Shown in pieces: positions 23,066-35,883 of a stretch of 64,000 bases of DNA (its first letter is position 1; every line of letters begins with the position of its first letter). Source of the stretch: Ecdyonurus torrentis (taxonomy: Eukaryota > Arthropoda > Insecta > Ephemeroptera > Heptageniidae); the NCBI GenBank assembly GCA_949318235.1, contig OX439127.1, positions 30,880,569-30,944,568 of the forward strand. The letters run 5' to 3'. The position numbers were made by a program, and so were the translations under genes. A model generated the notes under the pieces. That model made no database searches and was not told the origin of the DNA. It saw only the letters and a list, made by a program, of their open reading frames with translations.

Positions 23066-25517
23066 GTGAGTAGCCAGCCCACCCACCCTCGCTGTCTGTC
23101 TGACGTCTCGTCTCCCCAGCACCCACTAATTAGTTTGCCAACACTCACTGCTAATACTGACGCCAACCTTCATTTGGTGACAAGTAATATAGTAATTGAA
23201 TTGATTATGCATAAATTATTAACGATTTATTCAGGAATAAAAATATTGTGGTGCTATGTTATTAGCCATTCTTAATTTCTGATGCGCTTGATGTAAAAAG
23301 TAATTGCAAACGATCTTGAATTGTGATGCTCATTGCTAGGTCGATATGTATATAGTTAAATAGTTGGTGCTAGTTATTCTAGCCCGAAACTGTAAAAAAA
23401 TAGGTATCACATTTAAGTGGGGAAAGAGAGAGGGAGAGAGAAAAGTTACAGTAGTACAACAATGGGAACCATACAATCGAGTTGCATATTACCGCATGCG
23501 CCTAACGCGAGCCACGCAATGCTAATGAACTTTATTTATTATAGGTCAATTTTAGCTTTGCTCAGGTGTAAATTTGCTATATCATAATGGGTGGACGTTT
23601 TTCCGCGCATGGGTGTATATAGTAGTCACTGACGTTTTGTTTCATCCTTAAGAATTTTACATTATTAGTTCATATATAAATGATTTTTTATTGGTGGGTG
23701 GGTGAATACCACTTTCATAGTTTTAAATTGATTAATTAATTTAAATGTAAGGGCACTGATCATAAACGTGTTTAAATTTAATCTGTAAGGGTAAAAAAGA
23801 AAGTGCTATTTTTTTTAAATGTTTTATTATTATCATTTATCTTTTATGTTTCATATTATGTGATGACTTATAAATCGGAAATACTATCCTACATACTGTA
23901 TGTATGTTTTGAATTGCGTACAAGTGAACAATTAATTTAACGTGTTGGGGAGAGAACTGGAATTGATTGGAAATTGTATTTGAATGAGTAATTATAAGCT
24001 TGCCGGTACATGGGTGAACAAAGGGTTGTGCATGCCACGCCTCCGATTCGGGTTTATACTACTTGATGAAAACTGGGTCAACTTAATCATCTCTTACAAC
24101 TTGGTAATCTCTTACAAAACAGCAGAATCTCATTGAATTCTTCCAGTAGAAAATACCATACAAGCAATTTTTGTTCGAGGGCCTTGCGCTGTTACAGAGA
24201 GTAATGAAAGTGATTTTATACCTAATTAAACCACATTTCTAGATTTAGTAATTTAAGAGGGTGGAATCGAATGGTGTTTTCTTGCGTCCGATTGTCTGTA
24301 TGCAAAACTTAATATTTCAACCGGCAGAGTACCGAACTTTATGACAATTTGTCATCCATTTATCAAATTTTTAAATTTTAAGAAGAGGCATGGTATAAAT
24401 ACATACAACATAGCAATATACACGTAATGTCTATTATTATGTCTTTTATTGATTTGTGTTTATGTGTCCACATTTATATTTATACTATGGTATAGGCATC
24501 TATTTGGTAAAGGATAATATCTTACGAGATGTATGCCAAATTTAGTGTTTCTACTTCCTTTCCTAAAGTCCATTCTTATTATTGTGCTCCGCAGTTGCGC
24601 ATGAGCAGCGTGTATCAATATTTCATAATAGAAATGTAAATAAATATATTTTAACCAAGCAAATAACCTGGACCACCGTTATAAATTCAACTTAGCCAAA
24701 TTTTCTGTTGCTGGAGTTGCAAACCGTCAGTTCAGTAAATTCACCTTTATTGCCCAAAACCTGTAGGCTGAGAGTCAATTTGGCGTTCTGGGGTGGTTCA
24801 TCTTCAAAATACCCTTAACTTGTCGCGCTGGTCGAGTTTCATCCTATTAAATTCATTATTCATGTTTTCTAAGTACTTTTCACCCTTTCAGTTGTATAAT
24901 ATTCAAAATGCACATGCATGAATAAGAAATACAGACTTGCCGGTATTATAATATATTGCAGGACAGGGTAGTACCGTGCACTACATGCGCTTGAGAACTG
25001 CAATGGTAGTAGGAAAAAAAAAAAAAATTAGTAGTTATGTTAAATGATTTCGATATTATATTTAAGGGGGTTGAACAGGACGGGGCTGCATTTAACATAA
25101 TATGGATTCACTTAAATTCCACTATAAAATATAAAATGTTATTTATAAAAATATACATTTAATACACTTATTTGTTTATTATTGTTATGTTTTATAACCA
25201 CACCAATAACTTTGAAAACGGGCTTAATTAGGTTTAATTTCATTTATTAGCAAATATTAACAAATCTGATCGCGTCATGTACGCACCATGTCATTCGAAA
25301 GAACTTATGAACGGTAACTTCGTCAATTAATACCGTTTCGTCAACTATTTTCAATTCCAATTTGGTCTTTATGAAGCTTAATGTGTAGCTATAAAGCATA
25401 GGAAAAAAAATAATATCGGTGGGGGGGGGGGGGGTGAAAATTTCCTCGTGTTATTTGCACACATGTTCATTCAAAATTGCCCCTAATAACACACTTTTCG
25501 TTATTCCGCAGTGTTTG

Positions 25518-25520
<3 letters not shown>

Positions 25521-25569
<49 letters not shown>
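25521..25569. repeat. (TA)n array
   Basis: About 24 uninterrupted TA units. Confidence 0.97.
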
Positions 25570-25573
<4 letters not shown>

Positions 25574-26550
25574 CGTGCGCACATATTAGTTCGTTGTGAC
25601 CTTTGTTATCATTATATAGTTTCTATTTATTTATTTTTTCACCAAGCTTTAATTGCCTGACTTATTTAAGTTGATTTGATATGTTAAAAATAGTTTAACG
25701 GTAAACAAATCCTACTTAAACTAAAACAGTCTTTTCAACAAGGGTGTACTCATATTAAAGGAATTTATTTTAAGGTAAAATGTGAGGCCTAACGGAGTAT
25801 TGTGTATTGAGGGTAAAATCAGGTGCTTAATAGTGAAGTATTTAGGTTGCTTGTTTTGTACATTTTAAAGTTAGAAAACTAGACATAATATAATAATATA
25901 TCACAATAATTTTTTAATTCGCTTCGTGCAAACCCATCTTCAAATCGTATAATGTTTCTAGGTGCGTAAATTTGCTTACATATTTATTTCCATTAAAAAA
26001 CATTAAATTTTCATTCAGTGAAATTTGTGCAATAAATTTGCTAATGTGCAAACTCAATTAATAACAATTTAATATTCGTGCCAGTAGATTTATTTCTCAA
26101 GGCAAATGTTGCTGCGTGTGAGCAGTCCATAATGATTCAAATTTCAATAGCTTTTGCAAATTGCATTCTGCATCCCCTTCAACCTTTTTCTTCTAGAAAA
26201 AAAATACGTTTATCATTATTTTTTAAGGCGTTTAGTTGCACTCATACATAACAATGCGCACTTTAATTACAAAATGACAGTGAAAAATGTTAGTTATTAA
26301 TATTTGCGGAAAAAGGATATTAAGCCCGCAATTTTAAAAACAAAAACGTTGCTATTTTAAATTGCGAATCTGATTCAAAACCTTAATAGGAATTGCAAAA
26401 AGAAAAAAAAAATCCTACTAACTTGCGATATTTTGAAATGTCGTTCTTCTTGAGACTTGCGATATATTGTAATGTCGTTCTTCCGTAAAATCAAAATAAG
26501 CAAGTCGGCTTGTTTATGCGAAAGCAAAATATGCAACTGGTAACGTTATT

Positions 26551-26623
26551 AAAGTTCTCATGGACTTGCTTGTTTTGCTTTCATATATTTGAAAGCAAAA
26601 CGTGCAAGTCCATGGGAACTTTA
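26551..26623. repeat. Perfect short hairpin
   Basis: AAAGTTCTCATGGACTTGC then TTTTGCTTTCA pairs with TGAAAGCAAAA and GCAAGTCCATGGGAACTTT around a few-base AT loop. It gives a stem of about 30 bp with one or two mismatches, miRNA-precursor-like in size. No second copy seen, and no evidence of expression. Confidence 0.6.
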
Positions 26624-27513
26624 AAATACATACTTATACATAATTATATATCGCTGGTCTCAGTACGTAGTAACGTGGGAGGAATTCGTCAATAATCCGT
26701 CAAAAAAAAAAAAAAAAAAAATACTACGAATTTTGAAACTAAAACAATGATTTCGTTTATTATTTTGTAGTTTTAATATACAAGTAAGTGTAAATATATA
26801 AATATGTTCGGCGTCATTGATATGAAATTAATTTTCTCGAGTATAACTCCTCTCAACCAATTATAGCATTAGAACGCGCTTAAAGTTTAAGAGAACAAAT
26901 GAAAATAAAGGTGAAAAATAAAATGTATTGATATATGAAGCTTTTTCATAGCCCTAGTTCAGCGCTATTCATTTGATTCATTATCGTAATATTATATCTC
27001 AAAACTTTTAACACATAGAAATTTGGCAGCGTTGCTAACGAGGCTGACGTTTGATTCAGCATTGATATCGGACGCCTCATTCATTCATTCATCAGGATAG
27101 CGTAAGCAAATATAAAATTGCTCATGTCTTTTTATTTTCTTGGACATTTTGTCGTACAATATAATAAATTTATCAATGTAATTATGTATTTGACGATGGT
27201 AAACTGAAATACCAGTAAAGAAAGAAAATGATAATATATATTCTATTAATAATAGCAAATTCAAATTTATTAATTTCTTCCATAATCATAATACAAATCA
27301 GTTGCGGTTGTTGTCTTAATATAAGATGATTAGACATAAATGATGGCAAATTCTTACATTTAACAAAAAATGTCAAAATGACACACGTATACAATGAAAT
27401 CAGCATAAAGTACTGCTTCAGACATGTGTATAAGCAAGTAACTTGAATGAAGTGTCGTTTTAATTGTAATATCGGCAGTAATCTAGATCCTTTATTTTGA
27501 ACTAATGGTATAG

Positions 27514-27791
27514 TTAAAGGCGCATAACAACTTGAACAAAAAACATGTCTAATGTCTAATATTCTAACATACCTAAATATCAATGTTGATTTGACCGGAG
27601 TCATATATTATGACGTCACAACTCGCCTGTTTCCGCGCGCGTAGACTAGTAAGCTGTGACGTCACAAACCCGCAGCTGTCATTTTGTGAATGGAAAATAA
27701 ATTAGAAATCAATGAGGCCAAATCAACGTTGATATTTAGGTATGTTAGGATATTAGGCAATTTTTTTGTTCCAGGTGTTCTACGCCTTTAA
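27514..27791. mobile_element. Family A palindromic MITE at TTAA, copy A2
   Basis: Starts TTAAAGGCGCATAACAACTT and ends GTTCTACGCCTTTAA. The arms are paired around a centre carrying TGACGTCA on each side. It is shorter than the other copies because the left arm lacks the segment between the target TTTGACCGGAGTCAT block and the CRE octamer. Confidence 0.8.
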
Positions 27792-29151
27792 GAGTTGCAA
27801 TAATAAGCATGTAAAAATGATTCCATGAATGTGTCGAAATTTGGGATAAAATGGAATACCAATAGCTTGAACGGATTTCATGTACCATGTCATATGATTT
27901 GAGTTCGTTTGTTTTGATTCCCTTATGAAACATTAACCGAGAAATTACGATGGCACTGTTAATGTCGGTATCCGTTACTTATATCGACAAAATCATGCAT
28001 TTTTTTGTGTAAATGTTTACGTTTATGTCAAAGATCCAAGAGAATTAAGTTTTATAATAAAGAGTTTGCTGATGTGTATTATGTGTAAGCTGGCCAAAAG
28101 TAAAGTGAAATGTAACAATTGTAAGTGGAAAATGCTCAAAGTTCGAAAAGTATTGTATTTTAAAAAGAAATACTACTTGTTCTTATATATTTTCAGGGGA
28201 TATATTAAAAGCGACGTAAAAAAACATAATCCAATAACAAAATAAATAGCGGAGCTTATTAAGTTTTTTGTTTTGCTATTGAAATGAAACAGTAGAAAAT
28301 TTAAAAATGGCGTTTATTATCATTATCATGGTGTGGAGTTATCTCCAGAGAAATGAAATCGCTTGTGAACAAAATTATTTTAGTACTGGTTGACTAGAAA
28401 ATGAATACGCGCCCTCAGCTGACTGCATTAGAATAGCATGTATTTCCGGTCTTAGCGGACAGCATTCTTTAAAAATTTTGGGTGTAGGTAGTGCTCGAAT
28501 AGGCAATTTCTTTATAGGGCCTGCTGGACCAGTAATGACCTACCTGACACAGTAGTGTAATATTTCTTGATATCTTTTGACAAGCCTCATTTGGAATATC
28601 TATTGGGTCCATTAGAATAACAGAAATACAAAATTTAAAGTACTGTATAAGAAGTAGAAATTTGATTGCATGAAAAATGGACAAATGATTCGACTAACTA
28701 AGCAGTTCATTAAGTTAGTGCTGTTAATGTCGGGATGTAGATCAGCCTAATTTCACAGGCGACAGCATTTGTCTAATCTTTCTAATTTAACGTTAGCACC
28801 ATCCATGGTTCTCTTTGTTTTGGATTAAATGCCATTTTATTGAGATTTTACAATGCAATGGTTTGCATTAAAGATTTGCACATATACCCTATGTTGTTAT
28901 GTAAAGAAACTTTCATAAATAAATTGATGTTTTTTTTTCTGGTGGCAATTGATAATAATAATAATAAAAACTACACAATATTTTTATTATAAAGACAGAT
29001 GCATATTGCAATGAATCGTTACTCCATGTTATTGTCTGATGCAGCAATCACTTACCTAGTCCATCCCGTTTTTTTTTTTTTTTTTTTTTCTTTTCTTCCT
29101 TCTATAATGTTTTATCTGTAAAGCATTTCTGATAATGGTATCTGTTTTCAG

Positions 29152-29490
29152 GTGCAGACGTACAGTTTGGAGGCAGTCAAAACTATGTTACTCAGGCTGC
29201 TGTGGCCGCAGCTGCAGCCGCGCATGCTTCCCAGCACAGTGGTCATTCAGTTCATGGTCAGCCCCCACCTCATGGGCAAGGCTCAGTGAGTGGGGCAGGA
29301 GGAGGGAATATGAGGGGCGGAATGCACCACCCTGGACCTGGAGGTCCTCCTCAATCTGGTCCTCCACAGCAACAACAGCAAGCTCCACCTCCTACCTCGA
29401 CACCTCCAGGCGTTCCATCTCAGCAGCATGGTGACATGGGCAAGCAGGCACCACCTTCTCACCTGCAGGGCCAGCAGTCACAACTCCCTG
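29152..29490 (+). CDS. eIF4G: eIF4G shared coding exon 3 (Gly/Pro/Gln-rich)
   Basis: Acceptor tctgttttcag, donor CCCTG|gtgagt. Enters in phase 1 and leaves in phase 1 (339 bases, 113 residues). It reads ADVQFGGSQNYVTQAAVAAA, then a low-complexity run rich in Ala, His, Gly, Pro and Gln (PPQQQQQAPPPTSTPPG), ending SQLPG. This is the disordered N-terminal region of eIF4G, with no folded domain. It can follow either exon 2 (or exon 1 directly) or the 22780 exon, since all donate one base. Being symmetric, it could also be skipped. The - strand open frame opposite it is a shadow. Confidence 0.92.
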
Positions 29491-29510
29491 GTGAGTAAGC
29501 ACACCTTAAG

Positions 29511-30070
29511 TATCAGTCACGTGATGCATAAATTTGACGCGCATCGACAGATACTGACGCGAGCTGACAGATTCAAGAATTTGCCTATTTCACATGAGAG
29601 CTATGAGAGAGCGTATTGCGCGTGCATATGCGCAGAAAACTGACGCGTCCTGACGCATCAAGGTGCGCTCAGTGCCTGCTCACTTCCGTAAACTGAGAAA
29701 AGCTTAGTTCCTGATAATTGAACTGGTGGCAGCACGGTTGAATATGGCCATCTCAAACTTTTAGATGACTACATTTGACTGTGCTGCCACCAGTTCAATT
29801 ATCAGGAACTAAGCTTTTCTCAGTTTACAAATTTGTAATGCCCTCTATGGGAAGTGAGCAGGCACTGGGTGCGCTATTGTAAACAAATGGGATCATTCGC
29901 ATGCATCAGTCGTTTTGACGTGCACTGACACATCGAAAGCTGGAAGATGCCAGCTTTGCGCGTCAAGACGCGCCAGTTTTAAAACCATGTGAAAGGGTCC
30001 ATTTGCTTACATTGTTTCAACTTTGTTTATCCGTCGACGCATGTCAAATTTACGCGTCCTGTGAATGATA
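29511..30070. mobile_element. TGACGCG-repeat DNA element with nested foldback
   Basis: The ends are imperfect inverted repeats: TATCAGTCAC... and ...GTGAATGATA, then ATAAATTTGACGCGCATCGAC at the left against GTCGACGCATGTCAAATTTA at the right. Short direct and inverted copies of TGACGCG are spread between them. An inner near-perfect inverted repeat occupies 29663-29874 (CTGCTCACTTCC, ACTGAGAAAAGCTTAGTTCC, GGTGGCAGCAC and their complements). The element begins only 20 bp after the exon 3 donor. Confidence 0.7.
29663..29874. repeat. Nested inverted repeat with GGTGGCAGCAC core
   Basis: Left arm GGTGCGCTCAGTGCCTGCTC to GAACTGGTGGCAGCAC; right arm GTGCTGCCACCAGTTC to GAGCAGGCACTGGGTGCGC. The loop is about 50 bp. 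The arms differ at few positions, so it is either recent or kept by intrastrand repair. Confidence 0.8.
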
Positions 30071-31683
30071 CTTTACCTGCACTCAAAGTCGGAGCCTCGT
30101 ACCATGGTGTAAATTTTGCACATGCACTTTCACTTCCTATTTTGTTTTTGGCATTTTATGCTTTTTGTGCACAACTTTCAACAAGAAACATATACATTGT
30201 AGCTAAAATCATATTAATCTTGGTGCCACCAACATTAAGAGAGAGAGAGAGAGAGAGAGAGCAAAAAATAAATTGAGCTACTGGGCTTAGTGGCTTATTT
30301 CAATTCTTAAAACAAGTAATTGAAATTTAGAATTAATTAGTAAAGCTAGCAAGGGCTGTGCCCAGTTCAGTGGTTGCCCTTTATTGAAGTGATACGCTAC
30401 AGGGTGCTCAAACGTCTTTGCACATTTAAAAGAAAACATTGCCATTGCACATGTATTGTAGTTTGTCATACTTAAAAGGTTTGATGTTCCACATGTCAGT
30501 AACTGAGCTCTTTGTAGGTCTTACAAGATATTTTGTTTGCAACGGTAACATTGAGATGCAGGTGTAATAAAGCACGGTACGCAAACATTTTATGCATTGT
30601 GTCTAGTAAAATACAATTTTTTTCTTAAAAGTAACTCGTGCTTTGGTACATTGTTCCAAAATGTACCTTTGAACAAAATTTTTCAATATATTTTTATATA
30701 GAGAGAAAATGTGTGTTAAGTGATATAAATTATGCAAAAACGCTATATACAGTACAGCCTGTATAAAAGAGATTTGGTGTGGTAAACAGGTCTCTTCATA
30801 AAGAGGTGGTCAGTGAAAAGGGAAAAGAACAAAAATACATTAAAGGAGGTAAACACTATGTTGTTTTTATAAGCTAAATCAACTTGTATTTTGATGAAGA
30901 TTTTATATTTTAAAAAAGAAAGATTCCCCAAAAATTATTTTAACACGTTTTTGAAATCATTCAATTAAGTGATAGCGGGAAACAAAGAATTTTGCTTTCA
31001 GTGAACTTTTACCCCCTACTGCAGGTTGGTCACGGATAATTGGGCTTACAAGCATAACTTATATAAATATGGAAAAACATATCTTGGGAATGTAATTTGT
31101 CTTGTTTTGCTTACACCTAAAAATTTTAACATAAAAAACGACACATGGATCTTTTTAAAAGAAAAACAAATATAAAATAAACCTTACAAGCATTCTAAAA
31201 TTGGGGCTGCAAAGTTACTTTCCCTTTCAAGAAACAAAGCGGCACCCTGCGGAAGACACAAGACCGTGGCGCGGTCACACATGTGTGCTCATTTAAGTAA
31301 TTTATCTTCTCATTTCTCCCACCCTTCACCTCATCTCTCACCCCAGTTGGTAATGTTAGAAGAAGTGGGAGATTTACTTAAATTAAAGACATTTTTTAAA
31401 TACGTTATTTAGTGCATTTATTTTCAAAATCTATCGTGTCCACTTTGCCAGTTTATTATCAGATAACTAGTTTATATTTTGGTTAAGTGTCACTATGCGA
31501 TGCCCAATAGTTTTCCTGTTATGATGCTGAAAAGTTGAAAATTGTTGCAAATTCTTTGTTTTTGCTATGGTGCCGACAACCATTTCCCGCTATCGAAAGA
31601 AAAACAAAAAACTAAAGAGACAAAAATCTGCGCAAAAAAAGTTTGCAAATTTTTTCTCTTGCATAATTGACTTATGCACATTA

Positions 31684-31944
31684 ATTGACCGATAAAAGTT
31701 CGCTTTTCGTTATTCATTTGCCACCGGAACCGGAATAAGTCACAAAGAGCGCGAACGTCGATGACCAATAGCATAAGGGAGATTTGAGCGCCAGACGGCG
31801 TTCAAACAAGTTTTTATCTAGTGGTAACGACTGTCAACACTAGATGGCGCTGTTCGCTGCAGTGTTTTTCAAGGTAACTGTCTCTGTGACTTATTCCGGT
31901 TCCGTTAGGGATACCAACCTAACAGTGTTCCTTTATCGGTCAAT
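31684..31944. mobile_element. MITE with ATTGACCGATAAA termini, related to family D
   Basis: Left ATTGACCGATAAAAGTTCGC, right AGTGTTCCTTTATCGGTCAAT. An inner arm pair is CCGGAACCGGAATAAGTCAC with GTGACTTATTCCGGTTCCG. The terminal pattern ATTGAC-ATAAAGGAAC is shared with family D, so they are probably the same superfamily with different interiors. No coding capacity. Confidence 0.75.
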
Positions 31945-32339
31945 ATGACCTTATTTAGCTAATAAAAACAACATGTTTTTTTCTAGCTTTAATTATAATG
32001 CATTAGTTATGCCATGATAGAACTGTTGTCAGCAGAAAATCACGTAACAATTTCTAATTAACACTGTTAAAACAACAAACATAACTTATCTGATCCCTGC
32101 TCTAGAACATACTTTAATTTTGGCAAGGCTTTTGCTGGTTTTCCTACCCTTTCCTATGTAATTTTTATACTGAGTCCAATTGTTCATTTCTCTAATAATG
32201 TGCCATCGTACAAGAAAAGTTTATTTTGGGTTGGGGGAAAAAATTAAAGAAGAAGAGAGAACATTTAAATTCCATCAATGAGTTGAGTTTTGTACTGGTA
32301 ACTAAATTACTGATGCTGCATTTGTTCTGTTTGTTTCAG

Positions 32340-32386
32340 GCCAGCTTCATATGAACTATATGCCAAACGCTCGCGCCCAGCCACAG
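32340..32386 (+). CDS. eIF4G: eIF4G coding exon 4 (MNYMPNARAQPQ segment)
   Basis: A 47-base exon between ttgtttcag and CACAG|gtaagt. It takes one base from exon 3 and leaves phase 0, encoding GQLHMNYMPNARAQPQ. The YMPNARAQPQ piece resembles the FYPSRAQPP segment near the N-terminus of vertebrate eIF4G1, in the same order relative to downstream motifs. It is therefore one of the better anchors for the identification. As a phase 1-to-0 exon it cannot be skipped alone without a frameshift. Confidence 0.88.
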
Positions 32387-34123
32387 GTAAGTGATTTCCA
32401 ACAAAAAAATTCCCCTATATCTGAATACATGATCATGAGGATAGAAGTACCAGCAAGGGCCTTACTACAGTAGAAGTTCTGTGGAGAGGTCAGGCGAGGT
32501 CTCACGTGATGAGCTAGAGTAAACTTCTTTGATCTTTGATATTGTCATTAAAATATGACGAAAGCTCCTCGCAGTTATCTAAACATAACTAAAACTCGTT
32601 GCCATGTGTGAACTCGACCTCTCCATATAACTTCTACTGTGATAAGGCCCTTGCTGTCTTTCCGATTTTTTGTATTTGTTTTTTTGTTTTCCCCTTTAAG
32701 ATTAATCCTAATCATGATAGTTTTTTCCTGAAATACATGATCACAAGGTCTCAAATTCGAGTATTTATAATATATTTGTTTGAAACTCCCAGCCGGTCAC
32801 CTACTACCTTACGTTAAACCAAAATTATAATTTGCCACATGCAATGACCCCTTCGTGATCAGCAGCAATATGTTTACTTCTTATTAGTGTTTTCATTTTA
32901 GAAACTAAATAGGCCATGACCAAATAAATATTAGGTGGTAAAGCTTTAGAATGATGAGAATCTGTGTTTTTTTCCTATTGACATCATCACCTAAGTACCC
33001 AAAATAAATTTGTGATAATTTTTTCTTTCGTAGATTTAAACTCAGTACTCATCATATTAAAAAATATGCAATAAAATATCTTGGGTGAAATGCTTCTCTT
33101 ATATATTTTGGAAATGCAAGCAATTGCATTTTCCTTAATTTTAAATCATTATTATTATTGTAATTTATGATAAACACAATTCTCTCATCTAAAAATTACT
33201 GCATTTACATGGAGGATGGGCAATCGGTCAGAGCCATGGCACATGATCTTTGAGTTGGGAGACTTTTTTTGTTTTTTGTTTTATTATTGTTTTATTATTA
33301 TTATTATTTGCACATTCTTTGCATTTAAAAAAGAAAGGAAAGGAAGAAACAAAAATAATAAAGCTGCAATGCAGTTAATTAAACAAAACAAAGTCAATAC
33401 ATTCAGTTTTTTTATTTCCAAGAGATACATTTGAGTTATTGTAACCAATAACATGAAATATGCATAATATGAACATGGAATATATTCTCCTGAAGACATG
33501 TTCTCCACTTAGGTTTAATAAATGTATGGATTATTTCGACTGTTAATATTTATTTGTTATTTATTGATGTCAGCAAATGTAGTGTACGTACCAAAAACAT
33601 AAGCATTAGCAAGCGCTTCTAAAATTCCGAACAATCCTGCCAATTTTCTTCATCTAACCTTATGTGGTGAAAATAGTGTGAGCGCGCCAACATTTGGAAA
33701 CCCTTATCTTCTGTCTTGCACCCAACTTGACATTGCCATTGTTAAGTGTTGTTATTACAGTTCACACTGATTCGTTTATGAATTTCTAAAGCATCATTAC
33801 TAAAAATTTAAATATCATAACAAAAATGTACATGACTCAATATCAGGAGCCCGCCATGCTTGTAAAAAGTAATTAAGTAATTGAAAATGTGTTAGCCTCT
33901 GCAGTTCCTACGTAATAAAAATAAACCCATCCTCCCCTTCTTTTAAAATAATTTTAAAATAAGAATGCTGTGACCTATTAGTTTTCCAATTGTGTTAAAT
34001 TTCAAAAGAATGCATATAGTATATGCTTAAAATTTTGCCTTAACATCAATATTACTTGTGTTATTTTTGCTATATTTTTTAGGTTTACTATAATATTGAA
34101 TGCGCATATTTTATTGTCCACAG
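32387..34123 (+). other. eIF4G: eIF4G intron 4
   Basis: Contains the foldback 32451-32656 just after the donor; otherwise AT-rich with short T and A runs. No further exon seen. Confidence 0.65.
32451..32656. mobile_element. Foldback element, CAGCAAGGGCCTTA ends
   Basis: CAGCAAGGGCCTTA at the left, then ACAGTAGAAGTT and TGGAGAGGTC, are mirrored at the right by GACCTCTCCA, AACTTCTACTGT and TAAGGCCCTTGCTG. The middle is not paired. Single copy in the window. Confidence 0.7.
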
Positions 34124-34222
34124 TTTGTGCCTCGGCAACCGTTAAACAGCCATGCTCGAATGACCAACCATAGAGGACTGCAAAATAACAATATGACTCC
34201 CCAGCAGCTAGGCTATCCTCAG
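34124..34222 (+). CDS. eIF4G: eIF4G coding exon 5
   Basis: A 99-base exon (33 residues) with acceptor attgtccacag and donor CTCAG|gtgtgt, phase 0 at both ends, so a possible cassette. It reads FVPRQPLNSHARMTNHRG then LQNNNMTPQQLGYPQ. It is basic and Asn/Gln-rich. No domain. The LNSHA core looks faintly like a PAM2 motif but lacks the aromatic residue PAM2 needs, so I do not call it one. Confidence 0.88.
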
Positions 34223-34439
34223 GTGTGTAAATCTTGTCTTCTTTACTTTGCATTTTTTTTTTTTTTTTTTTTTACAGCTATTCAGAGAGCAAAAACTGAC
34301 AAAACTCAATGAGGGCTTTGCCCACAGAGGAACATTTAAGACCAAAAAAGTCTTCCTAATAAATATTCAGAATTAAAATAAATGTCAAGTCAAGGTAATA
34401 AATTAGAAAGTAGTAGAGTATTTCACCTAGGATGAGTCA

Positions 34440-34543
34440 ATATATCGTTCTTATCACGTCAAAGTGAACCAACTACACTACACAAATTTCACTTAAAATG
34501 AGTGATCTACGCTTTCAAATTCCAAGGTCATTTGTTCACTTCA

Positions 34544-34578
<35 letters not shown>

Positions 34579-34646
34579 GTGGTTCATTTTGAGTAAAATT
34601 TGTGACGTTTAGTTTGTTCAGTTTGACGTAAGAAGAACGATATATG
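34440..34646. mobile_element. Foldback element with ATATATCGTTCTT ends
   Basis: ATATATCGTTCTTATCACGTCAAA at the left is mirrored by TTTGACGTAAGAAGAACGATATAT at the right, with inner ACAAATTTCACTTAAAATGA against TCATTTTGAGTAAAATTTGT. The loop carries a long T-run (34545-34576). Confidence 0.7.
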
Positions 34647-35416
34647 TGTTATATAAACATAGGCCTATGTATTGTATAATATAGGCTATATATATATTAT
34701 TAAGACTACATTATCTTGATATTGTATTTTAACGACCTGGCTTTTTTAATTGGGCAAGCTTAGGCAAGGTCATCAGCAATTCTAGCAGATGCCATTTACA
34801 CGTGTCAATATTTATGGGATGAATTTGTTAATTTAATTAGCACTAGTAATTTTGTGTAGATCAAGTGTTGATTACAAGTGTAACAAACGCCATGTGAGTT
34901 GATACATTCTTATTAGTTGTTATTCAAGCACTAGACTTTACCTCTCTCTCGCTCTCTCTCTATCTTTATTATTATTTGTGAGCACACCCTGCCAAGTGCT
35001 TAAGATAGATGCTCATCTTGAACTCATTAAAATGGATTACTCTACTACATTCAATGACTGTGTTTGAAGTAAATGTGACCAAATGCACACTACAAAATTA
35101 TTGAATGCAGATAGCTGACTAATTATTGTTTTTAATGGCAGTCAGTGTTGTGCATTGTGATTTAAAATTCAATGTCTATTTCCTTTTAAATTATTGAGTG
35201 TTTGTTGGTTTTTGTTTTTTTGCATACATCGAAATATGTTTTATTTAGTAATTCCAAAGGTGTTTCATGCTTTCTGTGTTTTATTGTGTTACCTTTATAT
35301 ATATATTTTGTTAATTATTCTGTGTTAAAATGGATGTAATTGTATTGAATACTGTCAAAATATGTTGCACCACACCAACATGTTGTAACGACCACTTTTT
35401 TGGAAACCCATTTTCA

Positions 35417-35749
35417 TTGAAGCCATTGACCACATAAAACAACATGTGCTTTTTAATGAATAAACACGAAATGGGATCTTCAAAACTGTTGACTATTTTT
35501 ACCAGAATATTAATGTAGCCCCACGAGAGAACGTGAAAGTATGCAATGTGTATGACTATTCATGTTTATGACGTCAGAAACATGCAAAAATTAGTATGAG
35601 AATGTTGTGTGAGATACATAAATCAAAATTTGTGATCACTGCTACGGAGCTACAGTTGGGTTTTGAGACAAACTAAAGTTATTTATGTAAGTCCCATCAA
35701 GTGTTTTGTGATATAAATGCTTATGTTTTTCTCTGGTCTATTCCTTTAA
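35417..35749 (+). mobile_element. Family B element at TTAA, copy B1
   Basis: Starts (TTGA)AGCCATTGACCACATAAAAC and ends TCTCTGGTCTATTCCTTTAA. Same 333-343 bp sequence as 45730, 56235 and 62842, and an inverted copy at 37195. Internal landmarks are AATGTAGCCCCACGAGAGA, TTATGACGTCAGAAAC and CGGAGCTACAGTTGGG. The left TTAA is mutated. No ORF of note. Confidence 0.85.
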
Positions 35750-35883
35750 GTTTAAATCCCAAAATATTGAGCATCAAATTTTAACAACATGAGGAGTTGT
35801 ACACAAGCTATTAAATAAATATTTTTTTCCTTCACAAATAGCCATTTTTAATCACACCAGCCTCATGCCACACATACATAGTA

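Larger units (their letters stand above)
23066..29151 (+). other. eIF4G: eIF4G intron 2, downstream part
   Basis: The donor gtgagt is at 23066 and the acceptor tctgttttcag ends at 29151. The intron holds a TA array (25521-25569), a G-run near 25421-25433, a small perfect hairpin (26551-26623) and element A2 (27514-27791). I see no exon and no other repeat with clear borders; the remainder is AT-rich. Confidence 0.65.
29491..32339 (+). other. eIF4G: eIF4G intron 3
   Basis: Nearly the first 600 bases are one transposon (29511-30070). A (GA)n tract is at 30239-30262. A MITE lies at 31684-31944. Around 30750-30850 and 31200-31300 the composition shifts slightly but I see no exon or defined repeat. 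Confidence 0.65.

Noticed and set aside
22765..23122. Several frames overlapping the His-rich exon on both strands
   Set aside because: Only the 22780 frame joins the downstream eIF4G exon in phase; the rest are shadows.
34124..34222. PAM2 motif in exon 5 (LNSHA)
   Set aside because: The aromatic residue needed at the motif's later position is missing.
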